Assembly: GCA_037951105.1 (NCBI GenBank) | Contig: JBAMJV010003935.1 | Location: 346,047 to 410,046 of the forward strand | Origin: Echinarachnius parma | Lineage: Eukaryota > Echinodermata > Echinoidea > Clypeasteroida > Echinarachniidae | Reading direction: 5' to 3' | Length of the DNA stretch: 64,000 nucleotides | In this document: one piece after another, positions 30,324 to 41,059 of the stretch | How positions within the stretch are numbered: position 1 is the stretch's first letter | Layout: every line of letters starts with the position of its first letter | Notes under the pieces: generated by a model | Told to the model about the DNA's origin: nothing | The model's input: the letters and a program-made list of their open reading frames with translations, nothing else | Databases searched by the model: none | Made by a program: the position numbers and the translations under genes

Positions 30324-32963
30324 GTTATTAATTTAAAATATTGCATGAATAAATCCAGTAATTGTACAAAAACAAATACATGATATTTTATTCATAAATA
30401 AAACAAGAACAAAAATTCCAACTGAAATATCATATTTAAAGGAAAAACTAGTCACTGTACTGTATGCAAGTTACTAATATTAGTTAATAAATGAATATGA
30501 ATAATACACAGGGAGACATAATATGCTCAAAAAAAGATGTACATACTGTATGTAATATTTGTATAACATGTACATAAAACTATAGATAATTATCAAATTG
30601 AGAAATAGCTAGCAAACATATCAAATTAGAACCATGAACAAAATAATACATTTTATTCCAGCTGAAAATAATACATTTTATTCCAGCTGAAAATGTCAGT
30701 GCAAGTTATGATTAAATTGAGAAGCAAATAAATCAAATTAGATGCATGGTTTTCCAATTTCCAGTGTTTCTCTTTGTGCATGACCATATTGCGCAACTAT
30801 TGCATGTCACAAGGAACAAACAGCAGAGTGCCTAGTAATGATTAACAAGAGCTGGAGATAATTATTTCAGTACAACACACTGTATCGATGGACCTACACC
30901 AAAACCCTAGAGGTATAGATCTTACTTAGTCCACAATATTTTTAATTGGAATAATATTATACTAATTGCCTTTCAATCTAATGTGATTCCATGATTCCTT
31001 ATATCAAACAAAAATATTTATAAACATTCAATAAACAAATTAGCAATAATTGAGAGAATAAATATTGTCTTTAAAAATCTATCTAACCACCACCCCCCCC
31101 CCCCCCCCCCCCCTTACACTCATAATGACATACATTTAATATCCACAATTCCACATGCACATACACGCACACAAATACACACATGAAAGCCTAAACTCTG
31201 GACTTCCTCTAGGTAAAATAAACATGCATGCAATCATCTGATTGGAAACTAAGTCACCGTGGAAAGATTTATGGGTGGGCTATTACATAACACATGCTGA
31301 ACACTCTACAATGCAGATGCTGTGTAGACTAATCTTCAGTAGATGTAGACATGTTTTCACTAGATCCTAATTTGACTTGCTTATTTGTATTTTATTCTAT
31401 ATACACACCACTATAAGAAAAGGGCTATTTGAGTAATTGTTAGTATTTCAATTAAATTTAACCCTTGAGCACCAGGTACATGGAAACTCTGCACTTCCTC
31501 TAAGTAAAATAAACATGCATGCAATCATCTGATTGGAAAGTCACCGCGGAAGGATTTATGGGTGGGCTATTACATATGGCCATAACCACATAACACATGC
31601 TGAACACTTTACAATGCAGATGCTGTGTAGAATAATCTTCAGTAGATGAAGACTTGTTTTCACTAGATCCTAATTTGACTTGCTAATTTCCAAGTGTATC
31701 ATATTATCATGTTATTCAATTATATACACACCACTTTAAAAAAGAGCTCCATTTTAGTAATAATGTCCAGTATGTCTATTTAACCTGTTTAGGTGTACGG
31801 GTAAATGTGTAGTGACCACTTGCCTAATCAATGAAACCACCTGCTAATTATATAAAGACAATTTTTTCTTTATCCCTTTGGTGGGTTTTACACACAAATT
31901 TAATTGTAAATTGTCCTTACCATTCTAAATAAAATCAACATCATAACGGTGCTTATACCACAAAATAGCCCCTTTAGCATTTGAATCGGTTATGTTCTCG
32001 TCATCATAAGAACTGAAATCATTGCAGTAGCCATATACATGCCTGCAATATTCAAATGGAAAAGGGGTGAATTTTTGGTAACAGTGACATTTTGCTAACC
32101 CGAAGGCCATGAAAAATGAATTGTTGTATTGGCATAACCCGGCCGACCCTAAAAAGGTTTTTTCTGTTTTTTTAATTTAATTTTATTTATTTATTTTTTT
32201 CTTCATTTTATTTATTTATTTATTTTTTGCGATTATGTGTGTTAGGTGTGTGTTATATGTGTGTGTTTGTGTATTTGTGCGAATCCTGCCAAAAAAAAAA
32301 CCTACCTACCTACCCTAATTTTTGGTTGCCTGTTACTCCAATCCAACAATTTATTTTGTTTGGCCTAATATAAAAACATCTAACATGTTACTTTCCTATC
32401 TCACTATTCACGGCCTTTGCGCCATGATTTGCAGCATGGATAGTATGCTCACCGGGGAGTTGAGAAAGTATGCAATATCATTGTGTGGGTTTGAAATGCA
32501 AACTTGCCAACATTTGAAAGTCAGACAACTGCACGCACATTGGAAGGGGGTCCAGGGACCCGCCGTAGCGTAGGGCCCCTAGTGGGGGTGCAGGGGATAA
32601 CACCCATGGTGGGGGTTCAGGGGGCAAAGCCCCTGAAGCTTCTAAGTGTCTGCATGTTGTGAAACCCCATGATGCTTTTATTTTATGGGTAAATTTAAAG
32701 TTAAATAATTATACAAATACATTATAGTATACAAATAGTAGTATTGAATAGAAAAAGAAAAGAAAATAACACAAAAATTATTTATTTATTTTGTTAGGGC
32801 TATAAAAACTTCATAACGGAACGGTTGGCAAGCATGGAAATATACCTGATGACCATGGGTAATAAGAATTTATGAACAGTAGAGTATTTTATAGTAGCTG
32901 CGCTGTATAAATGTTCATATTATTAAAAAGCCATTGGTAAAATGAAACATGAGCAATACTTGC
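30324..32963. other. Remainder of first visible ASL intron
   Basis: AT-rich, with a direct duplication at about 31188-31690 (listed), a poly-C run at about 31087-31113 and T/A-rich low complexity at 32150-32240. A GC-richer stretch at 32530-32640 (GTAGGGCCCCTAGTGGGGGT and similar) resembles a repeat fragment. No additional exon was seen. Confidence 0.45.
31188..31690 (+). repeat. About 200-bp segment directly duplicated at about 295-bp spacing
   Basis: CTGGACTTCCTCTAGGTAAA through TTCACTAGATCCTAATTTGA (31198-31380) recurs at 31492-31684, with a small insertion (ATGGCCATAACC) in the second copy. High similarity indicates a local tandem duplication in the intron. Confidence 0.85.
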
Positions 32964-33158
32964 CATGGTAAGTCCATCATAGATAGAGTCCCTCTCCAGT
33001 TCAGTGACGAGTCCTGCCATGCAGATGGCCTTTACGTAGGCTTTGCTTCCCTCAATGTCAGCTTTCCACATGCGCTTGTCAAAGCCGATGGAAGCATTGA
33101 ATCTCTCCATGACGGGATCCGTAGCACCAGTAAAGCGCCCTCCCCAAAGTTTGCCACT
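32964..33158 (-). CDS. ASL: ASL first visible exon (KLWGGRF motif), with GC donor
   Basis: Acceptor TTTTATAG, then [20 protein letters not shown] and NASIGFDKRMWKADIEGSKA, ending YDGLTM. It matches human [25 protein letters not shown]. The reading frame joins correctly to exon 2 (GLTM|VGEEW, human GLDK|VAEEW) only if the donor is ATG|GCAAGT, a GC-AG intron. The in-frame sequence just upstream of the acceptor contains a stop, so translation must start on an unseen exon holding about five residues. Confidence 0.95.
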
Positions 33159-33524
33159 CTATAAAAAAAACATAATATTGTGATACTGTATTTAAGCTGT
33201 TAATTTCGCGAGGGTTTTATTTTCATGAATTTCGCGGATCAGTAGAGAGACGCAAAAATAACAACACTCCAATGGTCATAACAACACTTATTGTCATAAA
33301 TGTGCTGCACTTTTGTCATTCCTTTTGAGTGAACTGTTTTCACAGCGGCGTGAAATGCCGATAGGGAAATAATGTCAAACTCCATTGAAAGCACTACATT
33401 TGTCGATATACGACCGCAAGTGAATTTTGTTTACAGTTTAGGTTGCCAACGGCGCGGCACAACTATTAATTTAAACTTTAAAGTCATCAAAAATGGATCG
33501 AATTTTGATCAAATTATTGCAACG

Positions 33525-33677
33525 GACAGGAAGACTGGTAATCATATTATCAAATACATCTCGAAAGTTAATAATCTGGAAAGGACAACGGTCCTTGCAG
33601 GTGTATTAGATAATATGATTACCAGTCTTCCTGTCATATGACACGTGACTCTATAGAAAATTCTATAGAGTCACGTG
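33525..33677. repeat. Two adjacent inverted repeats upstream of ASL
   Basis: GGACAGGAAGACTGGTAATC at about 33524 is inverted at about 33613 (GATTACCAGTCTTCCTGTCA). Immediately beyond, 33642-33677 is a palindrome with 17-bp perfect arms, CACGTGACTCTATAGAA and its complement around AA. CACGTG is at each tip. It could be the remains of a small MITE or a regulatory palindrome. Confidence 0.65.
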
Positions 33678-34984
33678 ATTGCGTGTTATGCGTCTTATGC
33701 AAATGTCTATACAGGCGAATACAATACTACACGTGCAACTGTGATGAATAACACGTAACGGGATTTGCTGGACATCGTACGTCGGGCTGGTTTTACCTCG
33801 GAAAAGTGCTCATTTTACCAGATTATAAAATTGAAATCGTATTTAGGACAGCACCATTGGAGAAAGCAAGTTGACATCTGCCTAGTCGTGAACATTCAGG
33901 TGAGTAGCTGAAATATTTCCAACCAAATTTGAGGGTTTTTAGGGTGGCTAAGTGCCGGGATACGGCTCACTTCTACTGTGTTGCAGGACTAAAGGTATGG
34001 CATGTTAAAGAAAAAGTCCAAATGTTAATGTAAATGTCTCTACCTTTAGTAGGGAGAACGACCGAATACCGCAATCACGCATTTGTATCTGCTAACACGC
34101 AAAACTTTGCTACAAAAAACCTAGGGTAGAATTCATATTTTTCAATATTTTACCATGAAATTGGTATCCTCTTGAAGCTTAATCCTTCCTTGATCTGGAT
34201 ATAGCATTAGTTGTTCCTAAATCGATGTTTTAACACCCGAAAAAACAATCTGAATGCGCAGTGAGTTAGGAGACTTCGCGGTAGTCGCGGTAGCGAGTGC
34301 ACTTGAAAACTTCATTTTGCTACCACAGTGCATAAATTTTCCCCAACTTCCATGCCAGAGTAGGGGTTTGTAAACTCCCTCTACGTTGAATTTGAGGCCA
34401 TTGTCATGTAGAGCAGAATCTGATCTTTCGAATGACACCAAATTCGGCGGAATTTTTTGGAATTTTCACCTTGCAAATTGATTTTTTTGAAGGATTGTTT
34501 TGCTGACATTTTTGCATCGATTTTCGGCACAAAAATTCGACGAAAAATCGTTTAAAACTGGAGGAAGTAATCTGAAAAAGGTATGGAAAAGTAGTATTTT
34601 ATGAAAGTGTGTTGATTTCTCTACACATTGAAATACATTACTATGGGAGTAGTAATAGCGCTAAGCTGCGATCATCCAACGTAAACAAATTGCCCACGTA
34701 CTGATTTTGATATTTTTAGCCATGTTGAGGCATGCGTTTTCTATTTATAGCGCTGGGGCACGCGCAGAGCATAGTTACCGTCCATCGGCTGAAACTGGCA
34801 GAACCAAACTTTGTACCTTCTACCTCTAAAATTGGAATATCTCCACTAATATTGAAGCTAATAAGTTGATTTAAGCACCATTATTTTTCTCACTTTACAA
34901 GCTTTCCAATGATATTAAGTTTGTTGAGGTTCCTTCAACAAATCCAAAAGTCACCGAACTCCCTACCTTTAGTCCTGCTGGACT

Positions 34985-35210
34985 AGATAGAAGTCGAGGA
35001 GGTGCATAAATCACTCATTTTGATGCGAAATGGAGCGAAAAATCATCATTCTGATCCACCCCATAGTTGCATAACATATGTATCATCTACACGGTGGTAA
35101 GTACCGTATCATATCTATAATTTAAAGCACACTTATTGTGCACATTAGCACATAAATTCGGGGGCACTATGAGCCCGACCGTGAACGCTAGGTAACTTGA
35201 GTTTGCGTCA
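34985..35210. mobile_element. Single-arm copy of the 8.4-9.0 kb palindromic element
   Basis: Matches the right arm of the palindrome at 8422-9043 nearly base for base: AGATAGAAGTCGAGGAGGTG, CATAAATCACTCATTTTGAT, GTTGCATAACATATGTATCA, ACACGGTGGTAAGTACCGTA, GGGGCACTATGAGCCCGACC. The terminal hairpin is shortened (GTGAACGCTAGGTAACTTGA) and the other arm is missing. A different inverted pair (CTACCTTTAGTCCTGC at about 34967, complement at about 33975) suggests it sits inside another rearranged element. Confidence 0.85.
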
Positions 35211-35439
35211 AGCCGGCTCAAGCCTCAAGGTACCGTGTCCGAATTCGTACACTCATTTCACACCCGGCTCACTCTCAGTCTCACTCACTAAGCTGCATTA
35301 TTTTGTTCACGTTTATAAAATAAGCTAAGTAAGAGGGTCATCCTTCTTACCTCTCCCATGATGTTCTAAAAGCTATGTCGAATTTAATGACCAAATTGCA
35401 AGCAAAAGTAAAGGCAAATGCGAAGCAACTACTTGGATC

Positions 35440-35800
35440 AGATCTGCACGAAGCACAATGTCAACAGCACGGTAAATATACGGTACGATATCGGTACGGT
35501 ACATACGGCCGGCCGGTGGGGTAGCGTGGACGTTACGCTCGATTAGGTATGCGCGGCGAGGGCGTCCAGGCGGCCGCGGCCCCGTGGATCATGGATCGGA
35601 TCGGAGGAGGTAGCTACAGCACATCCACGGCCACGCATATCAGCGCTGACCGGCTGGTGGAGTAGCTCCAGCGGCCGGATGGGGGCACAGGGGGGAGGGG
35701 GTGGAGTGGGGCACGGACCTCCCTTAATCGTCAACATCCGAGAGATGCCACCCATGTTCGAACACGGGCCGATTAGTGCAAAGAGCAGGCTGACCGGTAG
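35440..35800. other. CpG-rich segment
   Basis: Markedly GC- and CpG-rich compared with its surroundings (GGCCGGCCGG, GGCGGCCGCGG, CGATATCGGTACGG). It lies about 2.3 kb upstream of the first visible ASL exon and could be an ASL promoter/CpG island or part of a repeat. No exon start could be recognised. Confidence 0.35.
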
Positions 35801-35872
35801 CACCTCTTCACAGTGGCGTAGCATATCATGGTTGGCCTGATTGAGAAGGGGGGGGGGGGGGGGGGGTGGGGG

Positions 35873-36097
35873 CACACCTTATGTTGTTTTTTGGGTCAAA
35901 TTATTGGGGGCATGTGCACCCCCCCCCCCCCCCGATTTGTTCAACTTTGATTTACTTCACCCCCCAAATGACATATTTGTCTCCACACCTTATGTTGTTT
36001 TTTTGGTCAAATTATTGGGGGCATGTGCACCCCCCCCCCCCCCCCCCCGATTTGTTCAATTTTGATTTACTTCACCCCCCAAATGACATGTTTGTCT
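35873..36097 (+). repeat. 112-bp tandem duplication with poly-C tracts
   Basis: CACACCTTATGTTGTTTTTT through GGGGCATGTGCACCCCC..., GATTTGTTCAACTTTGATTT and CACCCCCCAAATGACATATT occurs twice in tandem. A G-run at about 35849-35866 precedes it. Confidence 0.9.
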
Positions 36098-36274
36098 CAA
36101 CTGTAGGTGTAATTTATTTGAATATTGTCATTTTCAAATTTCTCAGGGGAGTGCACAGCCCCTCTGGTGACTCATCTCCAAAAAATATTATACTTTACAC
36201 AAATGTTGGGGGCAGCAGCCCCAAAACCCCCACCTCATGTATGCCAGTCAAACTACTTATAATCAGATATTTGA

Positions 36275-36522
36275 GACCGGCTATAGCAAAACCCTGCACT
36301 TGTCGGTAATTTACGTTTTGAAGAAATGGGCATTTTAAGTTCACATATTGTGTGAAAAAGACTTATGATTGTAAAGATACAATCATATAATTATTTGTTA
36401 ATTATTGACCAATTTGTTAGAACAAAGCATCAAATGAAAGCTTGTTATGAGGCCTTTCTAATGGTATGGAAATCTACGTTTTGATTTTTACTGACAAGTG
36501 CAGGGTTTTGCTATAGCCGGTC
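36275..36522. mobile_element. 248-bp MITE with 29-bp inverted ends
   Basis: Left GACCGGCTATAGCAAAACCC TGCACTTGTC and right GACAAGTGCAGGGTTTTGCT ATAGCCGGTC are perfect complements. The interior is AT-rich and non-coding. Confidence 0.85.
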
Positions 36523-36674
36523 ACATTTTTTTTTCCTTTCATGCCTATTAAAATGGCATTTGATTTGGTCAAAATATTTGACCAACATGATTGCTAATCA
36601 TGCATTTACAAAGAAATTGTTACTAGTTTGTCCAAGGAGGTACAAGGTGATCATTAGTCATCAAATACATTATA

Positions 36675-37213
36675 TAAACTGGGTTCCAAAAGAAACTTAT
36701 CACTTCTTCAGAGCGACACACATTAAAATCCAAAGTATAACAAGTAATCATAATTGGGCATAGATTAGCTATAATACTCCTTAGCAAGCTCATCTAAAAA
36801 GATTATGTTTGCTTTAGTCAACAAAGAATAAAATAAGGTGAAATCGCAAGAGGTCATTTTTTCAAAAATCACAGAAACTGCTTGCTTTCCGGGCACAGAG
36901 CTCGGTACGGACAATAGCCAGTCTAGTGGTTACATAACCCGCTTTGAAGTTGAATGAATCGCTATTGAAAGTTCTGAATAGACCGCCTTTCGTGGAGGTT
37001 CGCATCAAGCAGTTTCTGTGATTTTTGAAAAGTGACCTGTAGTGATTCCATGGCAATTTTCTCTTTTTTGGCCAAAGCAAACTTTTAATTTTTCAGATAT
37101 GCTTCATAAGGAGAATGATAGCTTATCTGTGTCTAAATATGAATCAATTTGATGCTATGGATTTTAGTGAGCGTCGCTATGAAAAAGTGATGTTTCTTTT
37201 GGAGCCCAGTTTA
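36675..37213. mobile_element. 539-bp TA-flanked MITE with inner palindrome
   Basis: Left TAAACTGGGTTCCAAAAGAA and right TTCTTTTGGAGCCCAGTTTA are inverted with few mismatches, TA at each border. A second inverted pair lies inside (GAGGTCATTTTTTCAAAAAT / ATTTTTGAAAAGTGACCTGT), with CACAGAAACTGCTTG adjacent. Tc1/mariner-type insertion is inferred from the TA borders. Confidence 0.75.
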
Positions 37214-37214
37214 C

Positions 37215-37325
37215 AAACACACTCACATGCACACACAGCCACACACAAACACGCATACATGAATAGACACATACACACACACACACATACGCCCACACAC
37301 ACACACACATGCACATATGCACACA
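37215..37325. repeat. (CA)n microsatellite
   Basis: Interrupted CA/CATA dinucleotide run directly next to the MITE at 36675-37213. Confidence 0.9.
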
Positions 37326-38691
37326 ATCTGCATGTGACACGCACATGTTTATTTCCATGTGGAGCATTCTAGTCAGGCACTCACACTCTTTACAAACACA
37401 TTCCATTCTTCATACCAAGTATCCATAAAATCATTATTAATACAAAAATAAGATCCTTGCATTAAAATATTGTTTTTAAAAATTTTTATTGACTTTTTTT
37501 TGCCCTCGAAACTTCCAAGATGGAAAGCATCATCGAGAAGACGAGGGCAAAACACATTCATCATATTTTTTTTCTCAAAAGTTTTCTTCCCTTTCTACAT
37601 AATACTACTATTGACATCTTTTTGTTATAACTTAAAACACAGAGAGCATATATAGATGTTGTCACAAAGAGAAAAAAGAAAACAACAACTTACAAGTCAA
37701 GCACCCATGGATAAAAAATAATAATAAATACATGTACATTATACATACAATGATTAATGGTACAACTGATGAAGAAAAAAAAAGAAATTGTACTATCAAT
37801 ATTGCTTGTTTCATGCTGAGACGCATGGGAATATAATAAACTACTAAGTACGGATTGCTTTCACAATACACGAACACAACACACTGTGCTCAATCAATGT
37901 TGTCATTGGATGGAGTTTTATACAAGAAAAGTCTTGGTTATACCGTAGTAGGTTCATGGTTATATACTGGAAAGAAAAATCCTGTTTCACAATGTTCCAC
38001 AGGTTCTTTCCAACATATATGTAGTTATGAATAAACCTAATAAACAAGGTTGGAAAACAAAATAAATGAGTGTCTTGCATACACGCATGACTTATTTTCT
38101 AGTCCTTGTCTGAACCGATACATATATTCTACATGGCTCATATAATTTCCCACAATACAAAAAGTAGGTACTCTATTTCTTTGAATATAATTTTTAAAAA
38201 GTGTGCACTACATTTATTCAGTCTGTGAATAAGTCCAAAATATAGTTTGATTCCCGGCAAAGCCTATTTTTCTTTGCTCGTTTTCATTTATACAATACAT
38301 TTCTGGTCAGTTTCATTGTTTTAATATCTTTTTCTTTTAGAATTCTCTTAGAAACAGGACCTAACAAAAATTGAAAGATTTTCTTAGAAACAGGACCTAA
38401 CAAAAATTGAAAGATTTTCTGTTCTTTTACATACTAGCAGCAATCCAAATAATTTACAAAATTTATTTCTAAAATTGTTAATTAGTATTTAATTTCAATG
38501 CAGATATTGATCAAATTAATTGCATGATATTTTTTTCAATATTATTTTAAAAGATTTGTTTTGCCCCAACAATATTTATGGAAACTGTAGCACACTTTCT
38601 AACTCATTTGTACTATTACTGTATAGTTTGTCTGGATGAATGATTCCAGATTTTACGTACCTTATAATTGTTAAGCCCTGATGCAACAAGA

Positions 38692-38827
38692 TATGTGATA
38701 TAACACAGTAAATTAGATGGGCCCAAGATGCTTGTTATAATGATGTTTCACTGATACGAGGTATCGGATATAACAGGTAAATTCATTGGGCCCAAAATGC
38801 TCGTCATATAGAATGAGGTTTGACTGT
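38692..38827. mobile_element. Degenerate TACAGTGGAACCT-family element
   Basis: The right end GAGGTTTGACTGTAC and internal GATATAACAGGTAAATTCAT / TATAACACAGTAAATTAGAT units, with repeated GGGCCCAA(A/G)ATGCT, resemble the MITEs at 13.0 and 48.6 kb. The left border is indistinct. Confidence 0.45.
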
Positions 38828-40863
38828 ACTTACTACTTTTATGATTGTGGGAGAATCATGTGGCATTTTGGCAGTCAGTTTTTAAACTTCTAATTTACGA
38901 GAGAAGAATCAGTATTCTAAAATCTACTAGAGATTCATTTAGACATGTATACAAAAATGATGAAAGCTAGACTGGTTTTAATACCGTCCGACACACACAT
39001 AAAAGGTATAATGTTGAAATAAACATATAGAGACACAAATTGCGCTCTCTTATCCCTGACCACCCAACAAAATGTACATTTCTGTTTTCTACAGAGGAAA
39101 AAAAGAGGAAAAGAAACAATTTTCTTCTTCTTGCACCATATAAACAAGTTGTTCAGTTTTTAAAAAAATGCATTGTAAACAAAAAAGCATATATTTATAT
39201 ATATTACAAAAATTGCAATTCAGACACGCTTTAATTCTTCAGCTATGTCCATCGAAAAACTATAATACTATACAAGCTATCAAACCACTGACTAAAGTAC
39301 GGTGACGAGATAATAAATATTCAAATTCACAGTGAATGATTAACATGAAAAAGACCACACAGAATTGGATTATAATACAAAATTGCAAACAGGAAAAAAT
39401 AAATCTGATTAGCAAAGGGAATGGAGACAGAAAACTACAAGAGTCTATAAAGAAACTAAAACAATGACATTTCAGCTTACAAGGCTTCGATATATAAAGT
39501 ATATATAAAAAAAAAAAAAACAAGAAAATATTTGCATCACACTTGTTGATTACTGAAGTTGTATAATTAATCTCTGTCCCTCATCATGGATAAAATTGAT
39601 GTCCAGTCTAGAATGGTCTTAAAAGAAAAATATGTAAAACAAAATGGTCTTGCATTGTAAAGGGGGGGGTCAGCACAATGTCTTATACACCGAGTCAAGG
39701 TCGTATCATATGATTTGTCCGTATTTCTTCATCAAGTATTGAATTCACACATATATATATATCATAAATACAAAACAATATATATCTATTTCATCACTTT
39801 CAATATGAAGTATAATTATTTGAGAAACTCTTGGATGAAAAATATTTGAATCTCTCTTTTTCTCTCTACAGTGGTTTCTGCTTACTGAGTATAATTAAAT
39901 CTAGTGAGCAGTTTGTTTTTTATTACCATAACGTGGAATGTTATTACCTTTAATAGCTCCATACGAATATGGATTAAAACAGCTTCCGTTACACTGGTGA
40001 ATTAAGCATGATTTTTGGCAAAAACGTGTTACACTTTCACAAAAAGAATGAAAGGAAAAAGGAAAGACCAACATTGTAAACTAATGAGGGTATTCTTTAC
40101 CATTAATGGCACATAATTCAATTAGATTCAGCTTTTAAAATGAATAGCTAATTCTAAGACTAAAATGTTTGTATAGGCAACATTAAATTTTGTCTTACAT
40201 TTGTGCATTTTCGAATGAGTTCAATGACAAAAGTTATGTTAATCAAATATGCTGTATTAATACACACAATTTTTATTTGGCATTTATTATGGATATGCAT
40301 TTTTGGAAAACAATTATTTATATTTATGGGAAAGTTCTGAATCAAATTCAATGCATATTATGGACAATTTAATACAAGATCATAAATATTTCCAGATTTA
40401 AAGCATTCATGAAAAAAAAATGTGTTATGTTATTAATGTGGCCTATCATGACTGGTAAAGAATAAAAATATAATATCAAAATATATCAGCACAAAATGGA
40501 ATACTAATGAATGAAAATACTTTTCTATTGATACAAAATTTAATCCTCAAGCATCATCTGTGAAAACTATTCATGAGCACGTAGAGAGCCAAGAGCCATT
40601 TGATAGGCTTGAAAATCTACCCGCAAAAATGTTTGAACCACACGCACACATGCACCATTTTGACATAACTTCTGTCAAACCAAGTCTAGAGGAACAGAAA
40701 GTATTCTAAAAAAACAGACACAGAAACATTCTGCATAAATCTGATGGAGAGAAGAGAAGAGAAAGTATTTCACAAAAGTGTAACAAATCACGCAGATACT
40801 TCATACAAATATACCCTTGACGACCAATAAACAAAGAGCCATTGAATACGCAATGTACAAGGC

Positions 40864-41059
40864 TTAAAGGAACAGTTCCGCAGAGTTGTGAGGGCGCTTT
40901 CTAAATTGTTTGCAGAGCTACACAAGGTGCAAATAATTCACTTGAATCATGCCCACGTATTGTGTTTGCGCATGACCCAGCCTAATTATGAAGACATGCC
41001 ATGTACCAGTGCGTTTGAATTTAAAGCGCCCTCTCAAGTCAATGACGGAATCCCTTTAA
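40864..41059. mobile_element. 196-bp TTAA-flanked MITE
   Basis: Left TTAAAGGAACAGTTCCGCAG...GAGGGCGCTTT and right AAAGCGCCCTCTCAAGTC...GGAATCCCTTTAA are inverted with TTAA at both ends. The AGGG-type border and the GAGGGCGC motif are shared with the elements at 18418 and 23699. Confidence 0.65.

Noticed and set aside
35543-35875. Pro-rich 110-residue ORF on minus as ASL first exon
   Set aside because: No match to the expected short ASL N-terminus. It starts in a homopolymer and is explained by GC-rich low-complexity sequence.
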